Assembly: GCA_041667115.1 (NCBI GenBank)
Contig: JBAYFO010000007.1
Span: 22,522-86,521, forward strand
Source of the DNA: UBA1563 sp041667115
GTDB taxonomy: Bacteria > Bacteroidota > Ignavibacteria > Ignavibacteriales > Ignavibacteriaceae
Reading direction: 5' to 3'
Length of the DNA: 64,000 bases
Under the pieces are notes generated by a model. It saw only the letters and a list, made by a program, of their open reading frames with translations, did not search any database and was not told the DNA's origin. The translations under genes and the position numbers were made by a program. This document shows, in pieces, positions 52,575 to 62,007 of this stretch (within the stretch, counting starts at the first letter, position 1; each line of letters opens with the position of its first letter).

Positions 52575-54668
52575 CTACGGATTAACTTTATAATTAACGC
52601 CGCCAAAACCCTCTATACGAATGTCGTCTATCGTTTTAAATTTGACGGGAAGATTACTTGAACGACTTGTATTAAGTTTAACTAAAATCCGCATATACTT
52701 TGCACGAGCAATTAAATCGGATTCGCCAGCCGCAATTTTTACATTAACCGTTTGCGTAGTTGTTGTAACCACATTCCCATTCACGTCGGTAATGCCGCCG
52801 GTAACGGTTATTGCGGTATCCTGATCCGCATGTTTCGGAGGGAAATACATCAAGAATGTGTTGGTACTATCATAGAGTTTTCCTGTAAACGTAAACGAAG
52901 CTGCCAAACCGTTTGTTAAAATCAAATTCATGTCGGCAGTATTAAGATCACGAATTCGTTTTTGTTTATCGGTATCGAAATCCATTTTAATTGAGTCGGT
53001 AAACACCCCATCGCTAATACCAAGATCAAGTGGAAACTCAATTTTAGAACTACCGGAAACGTAACTGGTATTAGTAACTGTGACCTGTTGATAATTCGCG
53101 TTTAGCGTACCGCCTGCGTAAACAAAAATTGAATCGGGCAGTTTTGAGAATTTCTTGAAGAAATTACTTACACTGTCAGCATTTAAAATAATTACCGAAT
53201 CAGATTCAGTAATGGTTGTTTTGTCCATAGTATTCGCATTTAACGAAAGCGTACTTTTTTCTCCGAGAGAATTTTGCGCTTCAAGTCTTCCATCTATTTG
53301 GAAATTGATTTTTGCTCCGGGAGATGGGACTAAATGCAGTTCAAGCAACGGTTTGTTGAAATTGATTTGATGAAAACCAAATTTCTGTTGGAGTTCTTTT
53401 GTATCTAAGTTGATCGCAGAACGCGTTTGATCAAGCGCAGTAGGTTTTACTAAGCCGTCAAACTCTTTTATTCCTAAAGCACTGAAATCAACAGTTGCCT
53501 GAAAATCATCTGTTTTGCTAATTGTCCGGTAGTCTGATGAAGCATTTGAATTAAACGTAACTTTATAATGAATTTTATTCGTGGGATTATTATCCAAACT
53601 AACAAGCGAATAATCGTTCAGTGAAATATTGTCTACAAACTTGGTTGTACTTTTTCTTGTTATAGTCTTGCTTACGGAAAATATATTCCCGGAAGCATTT
53701 AAAAGATTACTAATTTCCATTGATACGGAAGCGTCAACATCAAGATTATTCCTAAGCGTAATATTCAAACTTCCCGTGGCAATTTTAACTGTTTTGAATT
53801 TTGTAGGTTGAGCTGAAGTTTCATCCATAATGAGCGTGCTATCAATCTCAATGGGATTCTGCTGTGGAATTTTAGCGGTCGCCTCTGAGATCGAAAGGTT
53901 TGAAAAATTAGTGGTAACCGAAAAAGCTGTTTGTGGCAGCGTGACAAAATTTGTTCCGCTTCCGGCTACTGAAACTGTTGTTTCAAATTTCAACTGGTTT
54001 GAGACCGTAACATTTGGATTGAAAGAAATTGCCGGAAAGCTTCCGGTCGAATTCGGTGGAACAACAAGTGTAGCTAAAGATTGTGCAACAATTTCATTAG
54101 TCGCACTATTCTTTATGGTCAAACCGCTGATGGTTAAAGTAACATACTGCGAAAAATTATTTTTTATCCCAATAGTAATTGTTCCAGATTCAAATTTTGC
54201 GCTGAGAAATTGGGTAACCGTTGATAAATCATTTGAAGCTGAACGGTTGCTTTCATCCGGGACTATTACTTGCGTTCCTGGAGGTATGTTGCTCAGATAC
54301 TGAGACCAACTAAACCCGATGTCAGCTTGAGCTGATTCTCCGTTTATGGTAATACTTCCAATCTGTTTAGAACTGCTTGTAGAAAATCCGTCAACTTTAA
54401 GTTTATCGCTCACCTCTATTTTTTCTACTTCTTTTACTGTACTATAAACTAAAAGCCCTTGTCTCGTATAATCCGGTTTTACGATCGAAGAATCTTTTTT
54501 GATCATATCAAAAACCGAATAGGTTGTATCGATAAGCGGAACATTAAGCGCAACATCCCAACTTGGGGCTGTCGGTGATTTAATGTCGCAAGATTGCATA
54601 AACGAAATCAGAACCAGCAACAAAAAAATTCCGACTGGTTTCCGATAAGGAAGTAGTGAGAATTTCAT
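52575..54668 (-). CDS. Large lipoprotein of unknown function
   Basis: The 697-residue protein has a hydrophobic leader and lipobox MQSC with Cys at about residue 27. It is beta-rich and low in cysteine, with two similar beta domains (ITIGIKNNFSQYVTLTISGLTIKNS near 170 and LNITLRNNLDVDASVSMEISNLL near 300), suggesting internal duplication. Followed by an outer-membrane barrel gene, it is probably the envelope partner of that barrel. No known family was recognised. Confidence 0.75.
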   Translation of the reverse strand: MKFSLLPYRKPVGIFLLLVLISFMQSCDIKSPTAPSWDVALNVPLIDTTYSVFDMIKKDSSIVKPDYTRQGLLVYSTVKEVEKIEVSDKLKVDGFSTSSSKQIGSITINGESAQADIGFSWSQYLSNIPPGTQVIVPDESNRSASNDLSTVTQFLSAKFESGTITIGIKNNFSQYVTLTISGLTIKNSATNEIVAQSLATLVVPPNSTGSFPAISFNPNVTVSNQLKFETTVSVAGSGTNFVTLPQTAFSVTTNFSNLSISEATAKIPQQNPIEIDSTLIMDETSAQPTKFKTVKIATGSLNITLRNNLDVDASVSMEISNLLNASGNIFSVSKTITRKSTTKFVDNISLNDYSLVSLDNNPTNKIHYKVTFNSNASSDYRTISKTDDFQATVDFSALGIKEFDGLVKPTALDQTRSAINLDTKELQQKFGFHQINFNKPLLELHLVPSPGAKINFQIDGRLEAQNSLGEKSTLSLNANTMDKTTITESDSVIILNADSVSNFFKKFSKLPDSIFVYAGGTLNANYQQVTVTNTSYVSGSSKIEFPLDLGISDGVFTDSIKMDFDTDKQKRIRDLNTADMNLILTNGLAASFTFTGKLYDSTNTFLMYFPPKHADQDTAITVTGGITDVNGNVVTTTTQTVNVKIAAGESDLIARAKYMRILVKLNTSRSSNLPVKFKTIDDIRIEGFGGVNYKVNP

Positions 54669-54799
54669 ATCCTACCTTTTTATTTAATGAAAATGAAGAG
54701 AAAAATCTTATTACTTATGAGAACATAATTAATAAAAATTAATAAATCAAACCCCGGCGTTTAATTTTGCTCTGCAGTTGTTTTTAGACACAAAAAAAA

Positions 54800-54823
54800 G
54801 GCTTATTCATTTGTGAATAAGCC
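54800..54823 (-). terminator. Intrinsic terminator of the TPR-DUF3467 pair
   Basis: GGCTTATTCA (54800-54809) and TGAATAAGCC (54814-54823) form a perfect 10-bp stem with a 4-base loop. On the minus strand a run of eight T follows. It lies 9 bp past the stop at 54832. Confidence 0.9.
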
Positions 54824-54831
54824 GTACTATA

Positions 54832-55152
54832 CTAGTTAATTTTTTCGTCTTTGATAAAGGGAGTAAACCCAAATTGTTGATTGGGTGGAGCCTCAACATG
54901 TATTTCTCCGAACCGTTGTTCAAACTTATCGATGTTATCCTTTAAAGCCCGCATCAAAAGTTTAGCATGCTGGGGTGTAGTAATTATCCTCGCGTGTACT
55001 TTGGCTTTTGGAACACCGGGAACGATGCGCGTAAAATCTATAATAAATTCGGCAGGCGAATGTGTAATGATCGCCAAATTAGAATAGATCCCTTCGGCTT
55101 CTTTTTCGCCAAGTTCAATATTGATCTGTTGGTTTTGCTCGTTTGGATTCAT
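54832..55152 (-). CDS. DUF3467 protein
   Basis: This 106-residue protein matches DUF3467 by EAEGIYSNLAIITHSPAEFIIDFTRIVPG and AKVHARIITTPQHAKLLMRALKDNIDKFEQRFG. The family is small, soluble and of unknown function, widespread in bacteria. It starts 6 bp after the TPR lipoprotein gene, so both share a transcript. Confidence 0.88.
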   Translation of the reverse strand: MNPNEQNQQINIELGEKEAEGIYSNLAIITHSPAEFIIDFTRIVPGVPKAKVHARIITTPQHAKLLMRALKDNIDKFEQRFGEIHVEAPPNQQFGFTPFIKDEKIN

Positions 55153-55157
55153 TTTAA

Positions 55158-56348
55158 TTATTTGCCTTTTCTGATGGCATCGGCTTTTTTGAAAGCATTC
55201 GATGCATCGTTCGGCATTCCCATTACGGTATAAACTTTACCTAAAAGCTCCCAAATTTGAGCATCGTCAGATTTTTTCTGAACGTATGATTCCAGATAAG
55301 GTAATGCAGCTTTGTATTTCTCTTTTGCCTGAGTTTCTTCTTTAGCGTCTTTAACGTCTTTGTTTGCAATTTCATGATCTTTAGCAATCTTGGCACCCCA
55401 TTTAACGTAAGTAACCGCCAAATTATAGATCGCATTTTGATACGCAGGGTCTATTTCAACAGCTTTCTTAAATTGAGTTGCTGCTTCTTCAAATTGATTA
55501 TCGCCTAAAAGAAGAACTCCGTAATTATAACGATAAAACTTATTGTTTGGTTCAGCTGCAACGCCCGCTTTAAAAGCATCGATGGCAACATCAACTTTAT
55601 TGGCAGCGATATATGAATTAGATAAGTAGAGTAAAATGTCGGTATCGTTTGGGCTAACTTTTTTCCCATCTTCCAATATCGAAATGGCTTTGTTAAAATA
55701 GTCTAATGCCTTTATACTATCGGCGGCAACTTTGGAGTTTTCATATTTATCGCGTTCAACAACACCCTTGTTGTAATAGATTTGTCCTACATATTTATAG
55801 GCGTCAGGTGATTTCTTTTTTTCAATCAGTTTCATAAAATTAGGAATTGCATCGTCATATTTTTGCATGTTCATATAAACGTAAGCTAAATTTTTGTAAG
55901 CATCTATTGAATCCGGTTCTAATTTGATCGCTTGGTCAAAGGCATACGTGGATTTATTGTTCATAATAGTTGCGCTATCAGGGTCAGTCTGTTGCGCTGC
56001 TCTATTAAAAAATGCAACCCCTTTGTTAAAGAAATTTGCCCAATGATATTTTTTTGCGCTAGTGATTTCTTTCTCATATTTTTTGCTTACTTCTAATGAC
56101 TTATCAAAACTTTCAATCATCTTATCCATATTTTCTTTTTCAGCATAGGTTGCACCTAAAAGGTAAAAACCTTCGTCACTTTTCGGGTTCTTGGTAACTT
56201 CTTTGTTCAATGCCTCAATAGCTTTATCCCAATTTTTCTGTTGAATATATAACTTGGCGCTCGTTAGTTCAGTTGATGAGCATTGAAAGCCGGTAAAAGT
56301 TAAAAAAGCCCCTAACACTATCGCTGTAAAAATATTTACACGTTTCAT
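55158..56348 (-). CDS. TPR lipoprotein
   Basis: The 396-residue protein has a signal sequence and lipobox-like FQC with Cys at about residue 23 (GFQCSSTEL), so it is likely a lipoprotein. TPR motifs fill residues 30-390 (KNWDKAIEALNKEVTKNPKSDEGFYLLGATYAEKENMDKMIESFDKSL, YDDAIPNFMKLIEKKKSPDAYKYVGQIYYNKG, FEEAATQFKKAVEIDPAYQNAIYNLAVTYVKWG). It likely scaffolds a periplasmic complex. Transcribed with DUF3467. Confidence 0.87.
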   Translation of the reverse strand: MKRVNIFTAIVLGAFLTFTGFQCSSTELTSAKLYIQQKNWDKAIEALNKEVTKNPKSDEGFYLLGATYAEKENMDKMIESFDKSLEVSKKYEKEITSAKKYHWANFFNKGVAFFNRAAQQTDPDSATIMNNKSTYAFDQAIKLEPDSIDAYKNLAYVYMNMQKYDDAIPNFMKLIEKKKSPDAYKYVGQIYYNKGVVERDKYENSKVAADSIKALDYFNKAISILEDGKKVSPNDTDILLYLSNSYIAANKVDVAIDAFKAGVAAEPNNKFYRYNYGVLLLGDNQFEEAATQFKKAVEIDPAYQNAIYNLAVTYVKWGAKIAKDHEIANKDVKDAKEETQAKEKYKAALPYLESYVQKKSDDAQIWELLGKVYTVMGMPNDASNAFKKADAIRKGK

Positions 56349-56507
56349 TAATTCTCCATATTTAAATTATTGTCGATTCAAACTTAGTTATTTGAAATTG
56401 TTAAGTCAAGCCTAAGCTAAAATTTCACAGAAGAAAGAGAATAGAATTTTACTTCGTTGCTTTTCCGTTGCAAAAAGGATATTTTTGAAACAAAAATGAG
56501 GTGAATT

Positions 56508-57596
56508 TTGAACACTGAAGATATTATCCGTTCTGTACCGAAAGTTTTACTCCACGATCACCTCGATGGTGGGTTAAGAGCGTCAACAATTATAGAACTT
56601 GCGAAAGAAATAAAGTACACGAAACTTCCCACCGACGACTCCGTAGAACTTGCAGAATGGTTCCACCGCGGTGCAAACAAAGGAAATCTGATTGAATATT
56701 TGCAAGGATTTGAGCATACCATTGCAGTAATGCAGACAAAGGAGTCTTTAACCCGCATCTCCTATGAAATGATGGAAGATATGAAAAAAGACGGTGTCTG
56801 TTATGTCGAAACCCGTTTTGCACCTGTTTTTCACACATCCAAAGGTTTACATTATGACGATGTTGTTAACGCGGTTCTTGAAGGATTGGAAAAAGGGAAA
56901 AAGGATTTTGGAGTTGGGTTTGGTTTAATTATCTGCGCAATGCGAAATATGAAAAACGCTCTTGAGTTTGCCGAACTTGCTGTTAATTACCGCAACCGGG
57001 GTGTTGTTGGTTTCGACTTAGCCGGAGAAGAAGGCGGTTACCCTCCGAAAAAACATATCGAAGCTTTTCAATTTTGCCAGCGCGAAAATTTTAACATTAC
57101 CATTCATGCCGGAGAAGCCTTTGGGAAAGAATCTATTTGGCAAGCTATTCAGTGGTGCGGAGCCCATCGTATTGGACACGGGACAAGAATTCTTGAGGAC
57201 ATAACATTTGATAAAGATGGTAACTTTATTAGCATGGGAGATCTGGCTCAATACATCCTGGATAAAAGAATCCCCATTGAAATTTGTCTGTTAAGCAATG
57301 TGCACACCGGGGCAATTGATAAAGTTGAAAATCATCCGTTTGGGTATTTAAACAAATTAAAGTTCCGTCTTACAATTAATACAGATGATCGGCTGATGAG
57401 CGACACCACAATGACAAAAGAATTCCTTACAGCTACCGAACATTTTAATCTTTCACTTGATGATGTTGAAAAAATAACGATCAATGCAATGAAGTCGGCT
57501 TTTCTGCATCATGAGGAGAGACTTGCATACATTTATAGCATAATAAAACCTGGTTATCAAAAAATCAGAGAACAACTTCTTTCACTAAAAAAGTAA
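56508..57596 (+). CDS. add: Adenosine deaminase
   Basis: The enzyme hydrolyses adenosine to inosine. The 362-residue protein has the Zn-binding HDHLDGG (His16, His18), IHAGEAFGKE with the Zn ligand His and catalytic Glu, HRIGHGTRI and the NTDDRLMS Asp pair. The start is TTG at 56508: GAGGTGA lies 4 bases upstream, and the nearest ATG hits a stop after two codons. It is followed by a small unknown gene and hutU on the same strand. Confidence 0.92.
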   Translation: MNTEDIIRSVPKVLLHDHLDGGLRASTIIELAKEIKYTKLPTDDSVELAEWFHRGANKGNLIEYLQGFEHTIAVMQTKESLTRISYEMMEDMKKDGVCYVETRFAPVFHTSKGLHYDDVVNAVLEGLEKGKKDFGVGFGLIICAMRNMKNALEFAELAVNYRNRGVVGFDLAGEEGGYPPKKHIEAFQFCQRENFNITIHAGEAFGKESIWQAIQWCGAHRIGHGTRILEDITFDKDGNFISMGDLAQYILDKRIPIEICLLSNVHTGAIDKVENHPFGYLNKLKFRLTINTDDRLMSDTTMTKEFLTATEHFNLSLDDVEKITINAMKSAFLHHEERLAYIYSIIKPGYQKIREQLLSLKK

Positions 57597-57602
57597 GCAC
57601 TA

Positions 57603-57941
57603 ATGAAAAAACTACAGTTCAGAAATTATAATTTCGAGTTCAATAAAAACGATAAAAAACTTGTACAAAACATTTGTAAAACAGTCATCAAACAAACAGA
57701 AGGAGATCAAAAATATTTTGCTGAAGTAAAGGCGCTCTCTTCTATTCTTGATAAAATTAAAACCGATGACGAAACTATAAAATTAACAAAAGATGAGTTC
57801 ACCCGTTTCCGCTATCAACTTGAGGTAAATATTAAACATTTTAGAGAACAAATAAAAAAAGGATGGTTCTTTAAAAAATGGCTCTACAAATCCATTCTTA
57901 TGCAGTACGAAATTTTATTCGATAATCATTTTAAGGATTAA
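57603..57941 (+). CDS. Small conserved-looking protein of unknown function
   Basis: The 112-residue protein is lysine-rich (MKKLQFRNYNFEFNKNDKK) and mostly helical, with no signal peptide. I recognise no family. It sits 6 bp after the adenosine deaminase gene and 2 bp before hutU, so it is part of the same operon. Confidence 0.72.
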   Translation: MKKLQFRNYNFEFNKNDKKLVQNICKTVIKQTEGDQKYFAEVKALSSILDKIKTDDETIKLTKDEFTRFRYQLEVNIKHFREQIKKGWFFKKWLYKSILMQYEILFDNHFKD

Positions 57942-57943
57942 AA

Positions 57944-59590
57944 ATGTCCGGGCAAAGAATTATAACAGCTCCGCGCGGAAAAGAAATTTCATGTAAAAGT
58001 TGGGTCCAGGAAGCGGCTTTACGGATGTTGATGAACAACCTGGACCCCGAAGTAGCAGAAAATCCCGCGGAACTAATTGTTTACGGCGGGAAAGGAAAGG
58101 CTGCAAGAAATTGGGAAGCGTTTGATAATATTGTAACCTCTTTGCGTCAACTAGAAAACGATGAAACGCTCCTTGTGCAATCCGGGAAACCGGTTGGAAT
58201 TTTCAAAACACATTCCAACGCACCAAGAGTAATTATCTCAAATTCGATGCTTGTTCCCCGCTGGGCAACGTGGGATGAATTCCGCAGACTTGAAGCTCTT
58301 GGATTGACGATGTATGGACAGATGACTGCAGGAAGCTGGATTTACATCGGTACGCAAGGAATTCTTCAAGGAACGTACGAAACATTTGCAGAATGCGGAA
58401 GAAAATATTTTAATGCGGATTTGAGTGGGAAATTTTTACTCACCGCCGGGTTAGGCGGCATGGGAGGCGCTCAACCGCTTGCAGCAACCATGAACGGCGC
58501 CGCTTTTTTAGGAATTGATGTCGATAAAACCCGTCTTCAAAAAAGAATTGATACCGGTTATCTTGATGTACTTTCAGAATCGCTTGATGAAGCACTTCAA
58601 CTTGTACTTGATGCGAAAAAAAATAAAAAAGCGCTATCTGTTGGTTTGCTTGGAAATGCAGGAGAAATCCTTCCACAAATTTTAGAACGAAATATTATTC
58701 CTGACATTTTAACCGATCAAACTTCAGCGCATGATACGCTTAACGGTTACGTTCCGATGGGAATGGATTTCGATTCAGCCTTGAAACTTCGAAATGAAAA
58801 TCCGCAAGAATATATTAAACATGCTCAAGAGACCATTGTTGTTCACTTAAAAGCAATGCTCGAATTTCAAAAACGCGGCTCGATAACTTTCGATTATGGA
58901 AACAATATTCGGGGAGAAGCAAAAGCCAACGGTGTTGAAAACGCATTTGACATTCCCGGATTCGTTCCGGAATTTATTCGCCCGTTGTTCTGTGATGGTA
59001 AAGGTCCGTTTCGTTGGGTTGCTTTAAGCGGTGATCCAAAAGATATTTTTGTAACCGATGAAGCAATTAAAAAAACTTTTCCGGAAAACAAAGCTTTAAT
59101 AAATTGGATTGACAAAGCACAAAAATTCGTCCACTTTCAAGGATTACCAGCACGCATTTGCTGGCTTGGATATGGTGAACGTGCACTGATGGGAAAAATA
59201 TTCAATCAACTTGTTGCAGATGGAAAAGTTTCTGCACCAATTGTTATCGGACGTGATCATCTCGACTGCGGCTCGGTTGCTTCTCCTTATCGCGAAACTG
59301 AAGCAATGAAGGACGGTAGCGATGCAATTGCTGACTGGCCTATACTCAATGCAATGTTGAACGCGATTGGCGGAGCTAGCTGGGTTTCTGTGCATCATGG
59401 AGGAGGCGTTGGAATCGGAAATTCAATTCATGCTGGAATGGTTGTGGTCGCAGATGGCACAAAGGAAGCGGAAGAAAGACTGGAACGCGTACTCACTTAC
59501 GACCCGGGAATGGGAATCATTCGCCATGCTGATGCAGGATATGAAAGAGCAATCGATAATGCAAAAAAATTTAACGTAAAAATTCCATAG
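57944..59590 (+). CDS. hutU: Urocanate hydratase
   Basis: HutU adds water to urocanate in the second step of histidine degradation, using tightly bound NAD+. The 548-residue protein has the family motif GLGGMGGAQPLAATMNG and NAD-binding segments (VGLLGNAGEILPQILE), plus the catalytic-site region CWLGYGERALMGKI. No hutH, hutI or hutG is in the window. Confidence 0.95.
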   Translation: MSGQRIITAPRGKEISCKSWVQEAALRMLMNNLDPEVAENPAELIVYGGKGKAARNWEAFDNIVTSLRQLENDETLLVQSGKPVGIFKTHSNAPRVIISNSMLVPRWATWDEFRRLEALGLTMYGQMTAGSWIYIGTQGILQGTYETFAECGRKYFNADLSGKFLLTAGLGGMGGAQPLAATMNGAAFLGIDVDKTRLQKRIDTGYLDVLSESLDEALQLVLDAKKNKKALSVGLLGNAGEILPQILERNIIPDILTDQTSAHDTLNGYVPMGMDFDSALKLRNENPQEYIKHAQETIVVHLKAMLEFQKRGSITFDYGNNIRGEAKANGVENAFDIPGFVPEFIRPLFCDGKGPFRWVALSGDPKDIFVTDEAIKKTFPENKALINWIDKAQKFVHFQGLPARICWLGYGERALMGKIFNQLVADGKVSAPIVIGRDHLDCGSVASPYRETEAMKDGSDAIADWPILNAMLNAIGGASWVSVHHGGGVGIGNSIHAGMVVVADGTKEAEERLERVLTYDPGMGIIRHADAGYERAIDNAKKFNVKIP

Positions 59591-59622
59591 ATTTTATAAC
59601 CATAACAAACAGGGAGAACGAA

Positions 59623-60807
59623 ATGAAAGTATTAGTAGCCGATAAATTTCCGGAAAAATATCTAACTCAAATGAAAGCGTTAGGACTGGAAGTTGATTAC
59701 ACCCCACAATTAATAGAAAACAATTTACACGAGGCAGTAGCCGATGTAGATATTCTTGTGGTCCGTTCCACAAAAGTGAATGCTGCCGCAATCGAAAAAG
59801 CAAATTTGCTTAATCTTATTATCCGGGCCGGAGCCGGGGTTAATAATATTGATATCTCTGCAGCAAATAAAAAAGGGATTTACGTTGCTAATTGCCCCGG
59901 CATGAATTCAATAGCCGTAGCTGAATTGGCAATGGGATTAATCCTCTCGCTTGACCGCCGGATTCCGGATAATGTGATGGATTTTAAAAACGGTATTTGG
60001 AATAAAGGCGAGTATTCTAAAGCTGAAGGGTTGTTTGGAAAAAACTTAGCACTAATCGGTGTTGGCAATATTGGAAAAGAAGTTGCAAAGCGCGCCCATG
60101 CTTTCGGTATGAATGTTTACGGAAAAGATATTTTCCGAATTGAAAGCGATATTATAAAAGAATTTACAGAAATGGATAAAATTCTTCCGATATGCGATAT
60201 TATTTCAATTCATCTTCCGTTAACACCACAGACTAAAGGCTTATTCAATAAAGAAATGTTCGGATACTTGCATCCGAATACTTTTTTAATTAACACTTCA
60301 CGCGCTGAAATTATTGACGAAGAAGCAATGCTTGAAGCAATCAAAGAAAAAAATATTCGCGTTGCTGTTGATGTATTCAAAGGAGAACCGGAGCAAAAAT
60401 CAGGTGCGGTTTCTTCTCCGCTGCAACAATCAAAAAACATTTATATAACTCATCATATCGGCGCTTCAACCGAACAAGCTCAGAACGCAGTTGCAGATGA
60501 AACGGTTCGAATTATAAAAGATTTTTTAAAGAGCGGTGTAGTTGCGCATTGGGTAAACAAAGCAAAAACAGTAGAGATGGGTTATCAATTGGTTGTAAAG
60601 CACTACGATAAACCGGGAGTTCTTTCTTCAATTTTTTCTGTAATAACTGAAGAAGGTGTTAATATTGAAGAGATAGAAAATATTAATTTCGACGGAGGTT
60701 TAATAGCAAGCTGTACAATGAAATTTAAGACAGGAATTTCTGCAGCCCGGTTACAAAAAATTCAAGAAAATCCGAACGTACTGAGTGTTTCGTATATCGC
60801 GTTATAA
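59623..60807 (+). CDS. serA: D-3-phosphoglycerate dehydrogenase
   Basis: SerA oxidises 3-phosphoglycerate for serine synthesis. The 394-residue protein has substrate-binding RAGAGVNNID, Rossmann motif GVGNIGKEVAKRA, catalytic Arg in NTSRAEIID, and His in THHIGAST. The final 75 residues form an ACT domain (HYDKPGVLSSIFSVITEEGVNIEEIENI), the usual serine-feedback site. It follows hutU by 32 bp. Confidence 0.93.
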   Translation: MKVLVADKFPEKYLTQMKALGLEVDYTPQLIENNLHEAVADVDILVVRSTKVNAAAIEKANLLNLIIRAGAGVNNIDISAANKKGIYVANCPGMNSIAVAELAMGLILSLDRRIPDNVMDFKNGIWNKGEYSKAEGLFGKNLALIGVGNIGKEVAKRAHAFGMNVYGKDIFRIESDIIKEFTEMDKILPICDIISIHLPLTPQTKGLFNKEMFGYLHPNTFLINTSRAEIIDEEAMLEAIKEKNIRVAVDVFKGEPEQKSGAVSSPLQQSKNIYITHHIGASTEQAQNAVADETVRIIKDFLKSGVVAHWVNKAKTVEMGYQLVVKHYDKPGVLSSIFSVITEEGVNIEEIENINFDGGLIASCTMKFKTGISAARLQKIQENPNVLSVSYIAL

Positions 60808-60819
60808 ATTAATCAAGAG

Positions 60820-60845
60820 GGGCATCAAAAAAAATTTTGATGTCC
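60820..60845 (+). terminator. Intrinsic terminator of the serA operon
   Basis: GGGCATCAAAA (60820-60830) pairs with TTTTGATGTCC (60835-60845) with a 4-base loop and one G-T wobble. It lies 12 bp beyond serA and 7 bp before the convergent gene's stop, so it could serve both. Confidence 0.7.
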
Positions 60846-60852
60846 TTCTTTG

Positions 60853-61617
60853 TTAAACAAACTTAAGCTCAATAATTTCTGGGATCATTCCATGATAGTA
60901 AGGCAGACGGGTCAACTGTGCTATTCCATCAATATCCATGCTATCAAACTCAAAAACAAAAGAAGAAAAGTCTTGTCTTATTTTATCTTTTAATTCATCT
61001 GGATAGGTTAATGAAGCTAAAAAAGGAAGGATTGATTCGTACAACGTTGGAATCAGCGAAGCAAACTTGTTATTAAAATTTTCAACGGTTTCTTTTTCTT
61101 TTCCGGCAAAGACATAATTCACAAAAGGGGCAGAAAGGATTTCAATCACCTCGTCGGCAAAACTAATTCCTTTCAAATATTTTTCATTCGTCAGATTAGT
61201 ATCACCAACAAGCAACAAAGGAGTTTCAATATTTGCAACTTGATTTGTGCTGAGCAATATTTTCACCTCTTGATCATAAAGTTCTGCAAATAATATTTTG
61301 CAGAGGATAGCTTCAATAGAAGAAACATCACCCGCCAAGGAAACTTCTGTAACTTTTTTCTGCTCTCCGCTTGCGGGGAAATAGAAATACGAATTACAAA
61401 ATTCGCTTTCAAATGAAACGCCGCCAAGCTTTGATATAAATAAGTCCTCATTTTTTAGGAGATCCAACGTAGGAATTAATCCGATGGCATTTGTCTCTTT
61501 ATTTAATGCTGCGGTTAGTTGAGCAGATGGCAAAAATATGATCTCTCTTTTTTCTTCTTCAGTAAAAGAAAAAGTAAAAAAACGAGCAAAAAGATTGTCT
61601 GGGAATAGATACTTCAT
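60853..61617 (-). CDS. Protein of unknown function, weakly MqnA-like
   Basis: The 254-residue protein lacks a signal peptide. A segment reading TNAIGLIPTLDLLKNEDLFISKLGGVSFES recalls the start of MqnA/periplasmic-binding-like folds, but the match is weak and key substrate residues cannot be assigned. The chain ends YHGMIPEIIELKFV. It follows the rpsP operon and its terminator, and is transcribed convergent with serA. Unrecognised; function not proposed with confidence. Confidence 0.7.
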   Translation of the reverse strand: MKYLFPDNLFARFFTFSFTEEEKREIIFLPSAQLTAALNKETNAIGLIPTLDLLKNEDLFISKLGGVSFESEFCNSYFYFPASGEQKKVTEVSLAGDVSSIEAILCKILFAELYDQEVKILLSTNQVANIETPLLLVGDTNLTNEKYLKGISFADEVIEILSAPFVNYVFAGKEKETVENFNNKFASLIPTLYESILPFLASLTYPDELKDKIRQDFSSFVFEFDSMDIDGIAQLTRLPYYHGMIPEIIELKFV

Positions 61618-61627
61618 ATTAAGAAAA

Positions 61628-61647
61628 AAGCCGCCAAACGGCGGCTT
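61628..61647 (-). terminator. Intrinsic terminator of the rpsP-rplS operon
   Basis: AAGCCGCC and GGCGGCTT form an 8-bp GC-rich stem with a 4-base loop; on the minus strand it is followed by a T run, 9 bp beyond rplS. Confidence 0.9.
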
Positions 61648-61656
61648 GTCGTTTAA

Positions 61657-62004
61657 TTAATTTTTTTTAGATTTAATTCTTGCGGCTTTACCGGAGAGTT
61701 CACGAAGATAGAATAATTTTGCTCTTCGTACATCGCCTTCTTTAAGAAGTTCAATTTTTGCAATTTTAGGAGAATGAAATGGAAAGATTCTTTCAACTCC
61801 AACACCGCTAGAAATTTTTCTTACGGTAAACGTTTTATTTTCCTGACCTCCGCGGATGCTGATAACATCCCCTTCGAAAGCCTGAATTCTTTCTTTGTCA
61901 CCTTCAATAACACGCACGTGAACTTTAACGTGGTCTCCAGACCGAAAACTCGGCATCTCTATTTTTGGTTGTTGCTCTGGCAACAATTCATGTAAGCTAA
62001 TCAT
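61657..62004 (-). CDS. rplS: 50S ribosomal protein L19
   Basis: L19 sits at the 30S-50S interface. The 115-residue protein has the conserved FRSGDHVKVHVRVIEGDKERIQAFEGDVISIRG and GVGVERIFPFHSPKI blocks and ends RIKSKKN. It is the last gene of the operon, 3 bp after trmD. Confidence 0.97.
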   Translation of the reverse strand: MISLHELLPEQQPKIEMPSFRSGDHVKVHVRVIEGDKERIQAFEGDVISIRGGQENKTFTVRKISSGVGVERIFPFHSPKIAKIELLKEGDVRRAKLFYLRELSGKAARIKSKKN

Positions 62005-62007
62005 GAT

